A DNA stretch of 11,150 nt, from positions 1 through 11,150 of the forward strand of contig JAITLH010000099.1 of assembly GCA_031277995.1 (NCBI GenBank), in the 5' to 3' direction. Shown piece after piece: positions 1 through 7,036 of this stretch. Position numbers and translations under genes: made by a program. This DNA is from Deltaproteobacteria bacterium (lineage in GTDB: Bacteria > Desulfobacterota > Desulfarculia > Adiutricales > Adiutricaceae). Under the pieces are notes generated by a model. The model saw nothing but the letters and a program-made list of their open reading frames with translations. It searched no databases and was not told the origin of the DNA. Each line of letters starts with the position of its first letter. Positions within the stretch are counted from its first letter, which is position 1.

Positions 1-167
1 TGGGCCTCGGCCATGATCTGTTCGGCGTTTTTGGCGGCCACGGCCGTTTGCAACGCTTTCAATCTCGAGCTGGAACTTTCCATGAAAAGATCGATGCTTT
101 CAAAGATCAACTCATTGTCGTCCATGAAATTTTCTCGAATGCTATCCTTGTCAACAAAAACCGGCAT
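1..167 (-). CDS. HPt (histidine phosphotransfer) domain protein, N-terminal part
   Basis: The gene runs off the left edge; 55 codons are visible. The peptide starts MPVFVDKDSIRENF and continues through two predicted amphipathic helices (about residues 17-29 and 31-44) and then KNAEQIMAEA. This is the usual lead-in of an HPt four-helix bundle, in which FL..A..RL..L..A....D...I...AH precedes the phospho-accepting H-x-L-K-G. The last two visible bases give CA, the beginning of a His or Gln codon exactly where the active-site His is expected, so the catalytic residue itself lies just outside the window. HPt proteins relay phosphate between response-regulator receiver domains and hybrid kinases in the cytoplasm. 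The start is supported by a GGAGG (positions 177-181 on the complement) 9 bases upstream. It could be a stand-alone HPt protein or the N-terminus of a larger kinase; the visible part cannot tell. Confidence 0.72.
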   Translation of the reverse strand, partial: MPVFVDKDSIRENFMDDNELIFESIDLFMESSSSRLKALQTAVAAKNAEQIMAEA

Positions 168-309
168 CTTATATAACCTCCGGGAGGCGTTTAAGTATTT
201 TTAGAAACAAAACCAAGGGCCGAAGGCGAAATGGGCTTTTTTCAAAAGCCGCCAACGGTGAGCCAAAAACCGTAAACCGCTAGGCTTTGGGCCTTTTGGT
301 TTAAGGCTT

Positions 310-1602
310 TTAGGGATCGAGGCCAAAGACCCGCCTAAAAACGTCCAGCCGATAATCGGAGTGGCCATGGCGGTGGCAGCCTTTGGCGAAGGTCAAGGGG
401 TTATGGAGGATGCGCCGAACCAAGGCCCGACTCATGTTCTCCAGGGCCTCCTTTTGTTCCGGACTAAAGCCATTTTTGGCCATGGTCCTTTCCAGCTCAA
501 TGGTCCTGGCTTCCTCGGCCAAGCCAATCAAATCCTTGATGGTTGGGCTCGTGGCCAAACTGGAGAGCCAGTGACTAAACTTACGGACTTCCTCGTCCAC
601 GATGGCCGAGGCTTTTTTGGCCTCGATTTGCCTTAGGGATTGGTTTTTGTTGACCACCTCGATTAGGCCGTCCACGTTTCTTAGAACCACCCCGGGGATG
701 TTTTCCACCGCGGCCTCGACGTTTCTGGGGACGCCCAAATCCATGACCACCAGTTTTTCGGTAACGGGTTTATCGCCCGCCGATTTTTTGGCCGAAAACC
801 AAGCCAAAAGCGACCGGGTTATTATGGGTTCCATGGCCGAGGCGGCCGAAAACAAAAGGTCAACCCCTTTGAGGTTTTTTTCAACGTCACCCAAAAGCTC
901 GGTTAAGCTTTTGGCCGTGGCGTCAACTTTTTTGGCCAACGTTTGGGCCTTTTCGAGATTCCGTCCGTAAATGACCAGGGAACTTACGCCCTTGGCCTTA
1001 AGGTGGGCGGCGCCCAGGGAGGCTATCTCGCCCGAACCGATGATTACGGCCTTTTTGCCTTCCAAACCGCCCAAAAGCTCATGGGCCATGATGGTCGCGG
1101 CCGAGGCCACGGAAACGGCCCCCGAGGCCAACTCCGTTTCGCTCCTAATGCGCTTGGCCGTTTGAAAACTCTTATGAAAGAGTTTGCTCACGATCGGCCC
1201 CACGGTCCTATAGCGGGTAGCCGTCCTAAAGGCCTCCTTGACTTGGCCCAGAATCTGGGGTTCCCCAACCACCAGCGAATCCAGGCCCGAGGCCACCCTA
1301 AAAAGATAACCCACGGCCTCAAGGTTGGAATGTAAGTGGACGTAAGGCCTTAAATCGCTCTCGTCTTGGCCGGTGGCCTGGGCCATCAAGGTCAAAAGCT
1401 CCGAACCCGGATCGACGGATCCATGCGACACGGCCACGATCTCAACCCGGTTGCAGGTCGAAATCACCAAACCCTCCGAAATGATGCCCAGGGCGCAGAG
1501 TTTAAGTAAGCCGCGCCCCTCACCCAATCCGCATCTAGCCAAACTTTCGCGTAAGGCTACCGGAGCCAATCGATGACTTACCCCGGTTACGACGATGTCC
1601 AT
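310..1602 (-). CDS. hemA: Glutamyl-tRNA reductase HemA
   Basis: NADPH-dependent reduction of glutamyl-tRNA(Glu) to glutamate-1-semialdehyde, the first committed step of tetrapyrrole synthesis by the C5 pathway; cytoplasmic. At 430 residues it is full length for the family. It has the N-terminal GVSHRLAPVALRE block (7-19), STCNRVE with the catalytic thioester Cys50, VASGLDSLVVGEPQILGQVK (103-122), RSETELASGAVSVAS (153-167), a Rossmann NADPH-binding loop VIIGSGEIA (187-194), the DLGVPRNV block (288-295) and the C-terminal helical dimerisation domain. One residue is odd: AVGYLFRV has Tyr99 where almost all homologues have His (His99 in E. coli, His84 in Methanopyrus). The codon is TAT, one base away from CAT. 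The start is supported by GAGG four bases before the ATG. The gene has its own consensus promoter (1671-1700), so it need not depend on the precorrin-2 dehydrogenase gene 222 bases upstream. The cytochrome-assembly gene ccsA/hemX often found between these two genes in related bacteria is absent. Confidence 0.97.
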   Translation of the reverse strand: MDIVVTGVSHRLAPVALRESLARCGLGEGRGLLKLCALGIISEGLVISTCNRVEIVAVSHGSVDPGSELLTLMAQATGQDESDLRPYVHLHSNLEAVGYLFRVASGLDSLVVGEPQILGQVKEAFRTATRYRTVGPIVSKLFHKSFQTAKRIRSETELASGAVSVASAATIMAHELLGGLEGKKAVIIGSGEIASLGAAHLKAKGVSSLVIYGRNLEKAQTLAKKVDATAKSLTELLGDVEKNLKGVDLLFSAASAMEPIITRSLLAWFSAKKSAGDKPVTEKLVVMDLGVPRNVEAAVENIPGVVLRNVDGLIEVVNKNQSLRQIEAKKASAIVDEEVRKFSHWLSSLATSPTIKDLIGLAEEARTIELERTMAKNGFSPEQKEALENMSRALVRRILHNPLTFAKGCHRHGHSDYRLDVFRRVFGLDP

Positions 1603-1670
1603 AAGGCCTCAAACGTTAACCGTCTGACATCGGTAGGTCTTTTAGACTCATTGGTGCCATCAGGTTAAAA

Positions 1671-1700
1671 ATTATAGAATATTCAAGACAATTGTGTCAA
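1671..1700 (-). promoter_or_regulatory. Sigma70-type promoter of hemA
   Basis: On the complement, TTGACA (1695-1700) and TATAAT (1671-1676) are separated by 18 bases; both hexamers match the consensus exactly. The start of transcription would fall near 1664, giving a leader of about 60 bases before the hemA ATG at 1602. The spacer carries the small palindrome ACAATTGT, which could be an operator, but nothing else supports that. Confidence 0.8.
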
Positions 1701-1824
1701 TAATTCTTAGAAAAAGTGCTTAAAAAATCATGGATTAAACGGTCCAACTTGGACGATTCCCAACCTCGGGCCTCGTCTTAGCCGCTTAACCCTGGCCAAC
1801 CAACTTTTATTACCGGTTCCGCGA

Positions 1825-2484
1825 TTATTCAAACAAAGGATAATCCGGCGGAATCTCCACCGGTTCGAGATCTTTTTTTAGGGCGGCCAGAAGCAAAGCT
1901 TTATCGCCAAGCGACAGTAACTCGGGCAAAGATTTGTCTTCGGCCAGAACTTTAAATATAAGCCTTCTTTTCTTTGGGTCAAGTCCTGAATTTAAAATAA
2001 GTGGCCTAACCCTACCCAATAATCTGGCCAGGTCGCCGTAACCCCGGTAGCCGGTTCTTAATTCCTTGGCGACCCTGGCGGAAAGGGCGGGCGCGTGGCC
2101 CAGGGTGGAAACGGTCAGCCTAAAAGGCGCCTCGCCCACCAAGGCCGGCATGAAAAAATCGCAATCCTCGGGGCGGTCGGCCCGGTTTACCAAAAGACCC
2201 CGGCCCCTGGCCAAAGCGCCTAGCCTTTGGGCCTCGGCGTTATCGTCAAGGGCCAAAAAAACCCAGGGCCGGGCGTCCAAAAAACTCTCTTTGAATTCAT
2301 TTTCCAATAAGATTTCGCCGCTCGCCTGAAGCTTGGCCAGAAAGGGATCGACCTTTGGTTCTATTACCCTGACCCTGGCTCCGGCGGCCAATAAATCCGC
2401 TAACTTACGGCGGCCCACTTGGCCGGCCCCGACGAGCAAAACCTCTCGATTGGAAAAATCAATGTTTACGCTTAACCAGCCCAT
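1825..2484 (-). CDS. Precorrin-2 dehydrogenase / sirohydrochlorin ferrochelatase (SirC/Met8/CysG N-terminal type)
   Basis: NAD-dependent oxidation of precorrin-2 to sirohydrochlorin, and in bifunctional members insertion of iron to give siroheme; cytoplasmic. The 219-residue protein opens with a Rossmann fold: VLLVGAGQVGRRK (15-27) is the dinucleotide-binding loop with the family's trailing Arg-Lys. FLALDD (76-81), LLVNRADRPEDCDFFMPA (97-114; Asp103 is at the catalytic Asp position of CysG and Met8) and VSTLGHAPALSARVAKEL (125-142) follow in the standard order. A C-terminal helical region completes it. It lacks the uroporphyrinogen methyltransferase domain of full CysG, so a separate CobA is needed elsewhere. 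The start at 2484 is supported by GGAG seven bases upstream (2492-2495). Being just upstream of hemA on the same strand fits a tetrapyrrole cluster. Its product may also feed the anaerobic cobalamin pathway, which would suit the corrinoid protein near the right end. Whether it chelates iron cannot be told from the sequence. Confidence 0.93.
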   Translation of the reverse strand: MGWLSVNIDFSNREVLLVGAGQVGRRKLADLLAAGARVRVIEPKVDPFLAKLQASGEILLENEFKESFLDARPWVFLALDDNAEAQRLGALARGRGLLVNRADRPEDCDFFMPALVGEAPFRLTVSTLGHAPALSARVAKELRTGYRGYGDLARLLGRVRPLILNSGLDPKKRRLIFKVLAEDKSLPELLSLGDKALLLAALKKDLEPVEIPPDYPLFE

Positions 2485-3652
2485 TTTAGAACTCCAAGCA
2501 TTCTAACAAATTAGCCTTGTGAAATCAACCTTAAAATTTAAATAAATCGCGATAAAAAATTACCATTCTGCGCTTTTAACCCATGACCCCACAACATAGG
2601 GGATCATAACCAAGGCTAAGAACTAAATCTAGAGGCCCAATCATTTTTTCTAAAAAGCTATAGTCAATTTTATTATCGTTCAATAGATACGAATTAAAGT
2701 CCAAAAACAAACTACTATTCAATTAGAAAAACATAGCACTACAATACTTAAATTAACCAATAATAGCTAGCCTCACTCTAAAATTAACGCCCCCTCACAC
2801 GTTTATGATTATACCCCAAACAAAAAATCGACCACCCCTTTCCCAAATAATCCCCGCTCAATTACTCCCCGCCCAATCCGGCTTTTTTTGGTCCCCTGGG
2901 CGCCCCCAAAAAAGCCAGGGGTCCCCTTCGCTGGCCCCAGGCCGGAAGGGGATCTTTCCCGGCCCCTTTTTGGAGAAAAAAACCACCCAATAGCGACCAA
3001 ACCAGTCCCATCGGCTCAATACTTTAATACCGCCCGCCATCAAGAAATGCCTATGGGCCTATTTAGATAATTCCATCACCCATGGTTTTATCCATAAAAC
3101 CCTATCGCGATCCTCGAAACTATCCTAAACGCGATAAACACACATGACAGTATCTTAACTTAAAATTAACTTTTAAGCTACAAAAATTAAAAAAAATATC
3201 GTTCGAGAAAACCATCCCAACACTTTTACCCATTAAAAGTCTCTCCTCTAACCTCTTTAAGGTTATTTTATAGCCATACCCGCAAAAGATCGCCCTCGGG
3301 CGCTCTTTTTCCCTGGCCCCTTTCCGGTAAGCTCCCCAAAGGCGCCCTAGGCCTGGGCGGATGGACGGAGGGGAAAAAACTCCCTTTCTAGCTTAGCCCC
3401 TTGGCCCCAGGGATGACAATTCCCCGGCTTGGTAACCCCCAAGCCCACTAATAAAAACCCCTTGGCCGCCTGGCCCCGGCGATTTTGGCTTACTTAAATA
3501 AGGCCCAAACCAAGCCGCGAGGTTTTTTCGGGTCCTTGGGGCTTGACGATGATGGTTCTCTTTTGTAATATCCTTAGGCCGGATTAAATCCCCCAGCCGC
3601 GTTCCCATGGCGGCGGGCGACTCCATAACGGCGTAAAATTAAACGACTTTAC
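2485..3652. other. Gene-free interval, AT-rich then GC-patchy
   Basis: No convincing gene on either strand. 2500-2830 is very AT-rich with no long open frame. About 2880-2985 is a G/C-rich patch with hairpins, including CCCCTGG pairing with CCAGGGG and GGCCGG pairing with CCGGCC ahead of a short T run. Two terminator-like hairpins also occur: TAACCT pairing with AGGTTA near 3250-3270, and CGCCC..GGGCG followed by T5 near 3290-3312. The small minus-strand frame at 3393-3626 has no recognisable motif, is full of Pro/Gly/Arg and is probably chance. The interval may hold remnants of lost genes, but no remnant was recognised. Confidence 0.6.
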
Positions 3653-3740
3653 GGAAGGGTGGCCGAGTGGTTTAAGGCACCGGTCTTGAAAACCGGCAAT
3701 GGGTAACCATTCATGGGTTCGAATCCCATCCCTTCCGCCA
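3653..3740 (+). tRNA. tRNA-Ser (anticodon UGA)
   Basis: An 88-base class II tRNA with CCA encoded. Acceptor arms GGAAGGG (3653-3659) and CCCTTCC (3730-3736) pair perfectly, with discriminator G. The D arm has GCCGAGTGGTTTAAGGC, and the anticodon stem CCGGT/ACCGG holds loop CTTGAAA with anticodon TGA, which reads UCA and wobble codons. A long variable arm precedes the TGGGTTCGAATCCCA T arm. Long variable arm and G discriminator are both serine identity elements. Confidence 0.97.
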
Positions 3741-3986
3741 TTTATGCATAAAATAACTATATATATGCGATTAATTTTAGACCGTAGCTATTTAAAATTT
3801 TAACTTTTGGTTTTTTTTAAAAATCTATGTAATATCGGTTAACGAAAAACCAATCGGGCAAAAGACCTCCCTTGGTCGGGCCACCGTGGGTTTTCCGAAC
3901 CCTTAAAAACCGGTTGCCATTAAGCCCAGGTTATGTTAATATTCTGTCCGAAAAAATAGCCTTTAATGGCTTTTTAATTGGCTCGC

Positions 3987-4079
3987 GGAAAGGTGACCGA
4001 GAGGCCGAAGGTGCTCGCCTGCTAAGTGAGTGTAGGTCTAAACCGCCTACCGAGGGTTCGAATCCCTCCCTTTCCGCCA
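3987..4079 (+). tRNA. tRNA-Ser (anticodon GCU)
   Basis: A 93-base class II tRNA with CCA encoded. GGAAAGG (3987-3993) pairs with CCTTTCC (4069-4075), discriminator G. The anticodon loop CTGCTAA gives anticodon GCT, reading AGC and AGU. The long variable arm has GTAGG pairing with CCTAC, and the T arm is GAGGGTTCGAATCCCTC. It lies 246 bases after the tRNA-Ser(UGA) gene on the same strand; that spacer shows nothing else recognisable. Confidence 0.97.
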
Positions 4080-4107
4080 TTAAAAAATTTTTAACTTTTC
4101 GTTCGAT

Positions 4108-4150
4108 AATCGCGAGGCCTACGCTCCCAAAGGCTTGGCGATTTTTTTTT
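4108..4150 (+). terminator. Intrinsic terminator after tRNA-Ser(GCU)
   Basis: AATCGC-G-AGGCC (from 4108) pairs with GGCTT-G-GCGATT (ending 4143), one G:T pair and one G-G mismatch, followed by an unbroken T run. It begins 28 bases after the tRNA, so it most likely ends the tRNA transcript. Confidence 0.7.
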
Positions 4151-4477
4151 GATTTTTTAAGTTTTGACTTTTTTTAAAAAACCAAAATCCTTCCCCGGGC
4201 CGCCCTTTCTCCCCGCCAAAGGCGCCCAAAATAACTCCCCGGCCCGCTTTTAAAAATCCCCCGAAAAAACCCGGCCTAGCCCGGAAGAGTTTTTTTTTCG
4301 CGCCTCGAATTGAGAGGGGCGTAATGAGTCGTTCTTTATTAACTCATATACAAAAAACCTCAGACGCCCTTCATGGGGGCACCTGAGCGGGCCGACAATG
4401 GCCCCCTTAAATTAGGGGACAACGGAAGCGAAAAAACGTGATACCATTGTCCAAAAAACATATCCAAGAATCATCGT
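4151..4477. other. Noncoding stretch with a run of hairpins
   Basis: No gene is seen before the transposase. From about 4301 several inverted repeats follow one another: CGCCTC pairing with GAGGGGCG (with bulge, 4300-4322); ATGAGT with ACTCAT (4324-4347); CTCAG with CTGAG enclosing GCCC/GGGGC (4359-4387); GGGCC with GGCCC around GACAAT (4388-4404); and CCCC with GGGG around TTAAATTA. A longer-range 8-base pairing, GACAATGG (4393-4400) with CCATTGTC (4444-4451), competes with the GGGCC hairpin. It may be a structured RNA, a decayed mobile-element end or chance in a G/C-skewed spacer. No known RNA family was recognised. Confidence 0.3.
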
Positions 4478-4503
4478 CTGGAATCTTGCCCTGGAATCTT
4501 GCC
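4478..4503. repeat. 13-bp perfect tandem duplication
   Basis: CTGGAATCTTGCC occurs twice head to tail (4478-4490 and 4491-4503), followed by a partial third TGGC. It lies about 115 bases before the transposase start codon. Probably a replication-slippage duplication; no function is evident. Confidence 0.85.
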
Positions 4504-4620
4504 TGGCATCGTTGGCCCAAAAACATGGGCCTATAAACCCTGGGCCTAGGCAGATTAAAAAGGGGCATCAGACTTAGCCGAGAGGCTTAGGGGGCTTTGG
4601 TGAGCAGGGACAAAAAAACC

Positions 4621-5718
4621 ATGGCAGCGGATTTAAGCCATTTGTTTAGCTTGGGTTATTTCCAGAAGGTTGTTCCAAGGCGGTTGATAGCTCAAGTTTT
4701 GGAAGAAACCGGCCGGGAAAGTAAAAGAATAAGGTTAATGCCGGCGGCCGAGGTGGTCTATTTAACGATGTTCATGGCCATTAACCGCGATCCCAATTTG
4801 GGGGAGGTAGTCGGGGTTTTTAACGATTCAATGAAAAAACTGGGCGCGAGGGGCCAAAATCGGCCCGGTCCCAACCCGGCCGGCATTTCCCAAGCCCGGG
4901 GGAGATTGGGCTTCGAACCCCTGCGCCTCATAGCGGACAAGGTTTTGCGGCCCTTGGCCAGCCAAGACTTTGGGGAGGCTTTTTATGGCGGGATGAGGCT
5001 ATGGTCAATCGACGAATCTTTTTTCGATACCCCGGACGAGGCCAAAAACGCCGAGTATTTTGGGTATGAAATTACCCCGGAAGGCCGGGGGGCCTTTCCC
5101 CAGGTAAGGGTCATGTCCTTGGTGGAAACGCTCACCCGTACCGTCACGGCCGCGGAGTTGGGACCCTTGGAAACGGAGGCGAAAACTTTGGTTGGCGCTT
5201 TACTTGGGCGAAATTTATTAACCGCCACCGATCTTTTGGTATCCGACTGGAACCGAGCCGATAAGGGGCTTTGGTCCAAGATCATGTCAAATGGGGCCGG
5301 GGTGGTTTTGGGGGGCGAATCAGACTTAAATATCGAAGTTTTGGAAAGGCTTTCCGACGGCTCCTTTATCGCCCTTAATTACGATCTCTTGGATAGGGAA
5401 GGGGCGCCCGGTCGGGTTAGGTTAATTGGCTTTGGGGCCCAAAGCCCTGGCCCGGCGGGTGGGGGCGGAAAAACCGTTTTCCAAAAGGGCGCCCTGGTCA
5501 CCAGTCTCCTTAACCATAAACTCTGCCCGGCCGATGAATTGATGGCTTTGTACCGTGAGAAAAAAACGATCGACGATCTTTTTGGGGAATTTAAAAACGC
5601 CCCAAAGGGCGCCAGCACCGTCCTTAGGAGCAAAACGCCCGAGCTAATCTACCAAGAGCTCTGGGGATTGCTGCTGGTCCATTTCGCTTTGAGGGAACTG
5701 GCCTTCGGGGGGCCTTGA
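4621..5718 (+). CDS. IS4-family DDE transposase, probably defective
   Basis: A DNA transposase of the IS4 type that would cut and rejoin element ends. The order of blocks fits the family: an N-terminal helical DNA-binding-like region ending in MFMAINRDPNLGEVV; the first catalytic Asp in LWSIDESFFDTPDEAKNAEYFG; FPQVRVMSLVETLTRTVTAAELGP; the second Asp in LLVSDWNR; and a C-terminal LYREKKTIDDLFGEFKN block leading to VLRSKTPELIYQELWGLLL. Two departures stand out. In the Y-(2)-R-(3)-E-(6)-K signature the Arg is Lys and the catalytic Glu is Asp, so the triad reads D-D-D. The protein also stops about where family members continue for several dozen residues. The frame is otherwise unbroken. The start is uncertain: TTG at 4597, GTG at 4600 or ATG at 4621; the last is preferred because AGGGA lies 10 bases upstream. 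No clear terminal inverted repeats were found. It is either a decaying insertion sequence or a retained, repurposed protein. Confidence 0.85.
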   Translation: MAADLSHLFSLGYFQKVVPRRLIAQVLEETGRESKRIRLMPAAEVVYLTMFMAINRDPNLGEVVGVFNDSMKKLGARGQNRPGPNPAGISQARGRLGFEPLRLIADKVLRPLASQDFGEAFYGGMRLWSIDESFFDTPDEAKNAEYFGYEITPEGRGAFPQVRVMSLVETLTRTVTAAELGPLETEAKTLVGALLGRNLLTATDLLVSDWNRADKGLWSKIMSNGAGVVLGGESDLNIEVLERLSDGSFIALNYDLLDREGAPGRVRLIGFGAQSPGPAGGGGKTVFQKGALVTSLLNHKLCPADELMALYREKKTIDDLFGEFKNAPKGASTVLRSKTPELIYQELWGLLLVHFALRELAFGGP

Positions 5719-5731
5719 ACCTGGCTAGGAT

Positions 5732-5754
5732 AAGCTTTTTGGCCAAGCTTTTTT
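5732..5754 (+). terminator. Weak terminator-like hairpin after the transposase gene
   Basis: AAGCTT (5732-5737) pairs with AAGCTT (5745-5750) over a 7-base loop and is followed by TTTT. It lies 14 bases after the transposase stop codon. The stem is only 6 bp and AT-rich, so the much stronger hairpin at 5818-5848 probably does most of the work. Confidence 0.35.
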
Positions 5755-5813
5755 GGGGCCCAAAAACTTGGGGCCTAAAAGCTAGGGTCCAAAAAATTGG
5801 GGCCCAAAAACCA
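5755..5813. repeat. Four imperfect tandem copies of a 15-bp unit
   Basis: Units at 5755-5769, 5770-5784, 5785-5798 and 5799-5813 follow the pattern GGGGCC(C/T)AAAA(A/G)CTT, the third one base shorter. It sits between the transposase stop and the strong terminator hairpin. It looks like local slippage expansion, or possibly an element end with repeated binding sites. Confidence 0.8.
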
Positions 5814-5817
5814 AACG

Positions 5818-5860
5818 AGCCCTCGCGAATGATTTTGTCGCGAGGGCTTGGCGTTTTTTT
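5818..5860. terminator. Strong intrinsic terminator, possibly bidirectional
   Basis: An 11-bp perfect stem, AGCCCTCGCGA (5818-5828) with TCGCGAGGGCT (5838-5848), has a 9-base loop. On the plus strand it is followed by TGGCG and T7 (5854-5860), serving the transposase transcript. On the minus strand it lies 24 bases after the metK stop codon and is followed by a looser T-rich stretch, so it can serve metK as well. Confidence 0.8.
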
Positions 5861-5872
5861 GGGGGGGCCGGG

Positions 5873-7036
5873 TTAGAAACCCGCGGCGTCCCTAAGTTTG
5901 GGGGCCTCGTCGGTCGCTTCCCAGGTAAAGTCGGGATCGGAGCGGCCAAAATGCCCATAGGTGGAAGTCTTTTGGTAGATGGGGCGTTTAAGCTTTAGGT
6001 GCTCGATCATGGCCGCGGGCTTAAAGGAAAAGACTTTTCGGAGGGCCTGGGCGATCTTTTCGTCCGGGACTTGCCCGGTGCCGTAAGTCTGGACCATGAC
6101 GGAAACGGGTTCGGCCACGCCTATGGAATAGGCCAACTGCACCTCGCACGTTTTGGCCAAACCGGCGACGACCACGTTTTTGGCGGCGTAACGGGCCATG
6201 TAGCAAGCGCTGCGATCGACCTTGGAGGGATCCTTTCCGGAAAAGCAGCCCCCGCCGTGGCGGCCCCAGCCGCCGTAGGTATCGACGATGTTCTTGCGGC
6301 CGGTCACCCCGCAATCCCCCATGGGACCGCCGATGACGAAACGGCCGGTGGTGTTTACATGGATCTTGGTATCGGCGTCCAGTAACTCATTGGGGATGGC
6401 CTTTTTGATGACCTCTTCGATCAAGGCTTCTTTGAGCCGGTCGCTGGTTATCTCCGGGGAGTGTTGGGCGGCCAGGACCACCGCCTCTATCCTTTTTGGT
6501 TTATTGTTTTTATATTCAACGGTCACTTGCGATTTGCCGTCGGGCCTAAGGAAATTCAAGATGCCATTGTGGCGGACTTGGGCCAAACGATAGGTCAGCT
6601 TATGGGCCAGATAGATCGGTAAAGGCATGTAGACCTCGGTTTCGTCGGTGGCGTAACCAAACATCAAGCCCTGGTCCCCGGCCCCTTGCTCATGGTTGGT
6701 ATCGACGTTAACGCCCATGGCGATGTCCGGAGACTGTTTGCCGATGGCGTTTAAGACCGAGCAGGTTTGCCAATCGAAGCCCATGTCGGAATTGTTGTAG
6801 CCGATTTTTTTAATGGTTGACCTGACGACATCGGTAAGATCCACCCAACAATCGGTGGTGATTTCACCGGCTATCAAGGCCAAACCCGTGGTGACCAGGG
6901 TTTCGCAAGCCACGCGCGCGTTGGGATCGTTTATCAAAATGGCGTCCAACACGCCATCGGAAATTTGATCGGCCACCTTGTCGGGATGCCCCTCGGTTAC
7001 CGATTCGGAGGTAAATAAAAAATCAGAACTGCTCAT
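5873..7036 (-). CDS. metK: S-adenosylmethionine synthetase MetK
   Basis: Makes S-adenosylmethionine from methionine and ATP, with cleavage of the triphosphate; a cytoplasmic homotetramer in the family. The chosen 387-residue protein is the usual length (E. coli about 384). Visible landmarks in order: FTSESVTEGHPDKVADQISD (ATP and Mg contacts), GDQGLMFGYATDET, the phosphate loop GRHGGGCFSGKDPSKVDRSA, and AYSIGVAEPVSV, ending in the C-terminal DFTWEATD region. The start at 7036 is chosen because MSSSDFLFTSESV matches the family's N-terminus; an in-frame ATG at 7057 would add seven residues. The only good Shine-Dalgarno, AAAGGAGG (7078-7085), lies 20 bases before the 7057 ATG and 41 before 7036, which is too far by ordinary rules. 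SAM made here would serve the tetrapyrrole-ring methylations implied by the neighbouring genes. No SAM riboswitch was recognised upstream. Confidence 0.97.
   Translation of the reverse strand: MSSSDFLFTSESVTEGHPDKVADQISDGVLDAILINDPNARVACETLVTTGLALIAGEITTDCWVDLTDVVRSTIKKIGYNNSDMGFDWQTCSVLNAIGKQSPDIAMGVNVDTNHEQGAGDQGLMFGYATDETEVYMPLPIYLAHKLTYRLAQVRHNGILNFLRPDGKSQVTVEYKNNKPKRIEAVVLAAQHSPEITSDRLKEALIEEVIKKAIPNELLDADTKIHVNTTGRFVIGGPMGDCGVTGRKNIVDTYGGWGRHGGGCFSGKDPSKVDRSACYMARYAAKNVVVAGLAKTCEVQLAYSIGVAEPVSVMVQTYGTGQVPDEKIAQALRKVFSFKPAAMIEHLKLKRPIYQKTSTYGHFGRSDPDFTWEATDEAPKLRDAAGF

Noticed and set aside
13..204. Plus-strand 63-residue open frame
   Set aside because: It is the antisense shadow of the HPt gene, which has a good ribosome-binding site and a family match.
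2500..2528. TTGATT-17-TAGAAT as promoter of the precorrin-2 dehydrogenase gene
   Set aside because: Transcription would begin at or inside the Shine-Dalgarno, leaving almost no leader; kept only as a weak possibility.
3080..3140. Replication origin in the AT-rich block
   Set aside because: Only one DnaA-box-like word (TTATCCATA) was seen and no origin-linked gene is nearby.
3393..3626. Minus-strand 77-residue frame
   Set aside because: No motif, biased composition and no ribosome-binding site seen.
3653..4079. tRNA-Ser genes as integration sites of a genomic island
   Set aside because: No integrase and no repeated copy of either tRNA 3' end was found in the window.
3872..4177. Plus-strand 101-residue frame
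   Set aside because: It runs through the whole tRNA-Ser(GCU) gene and into its terminator, so it is chance.
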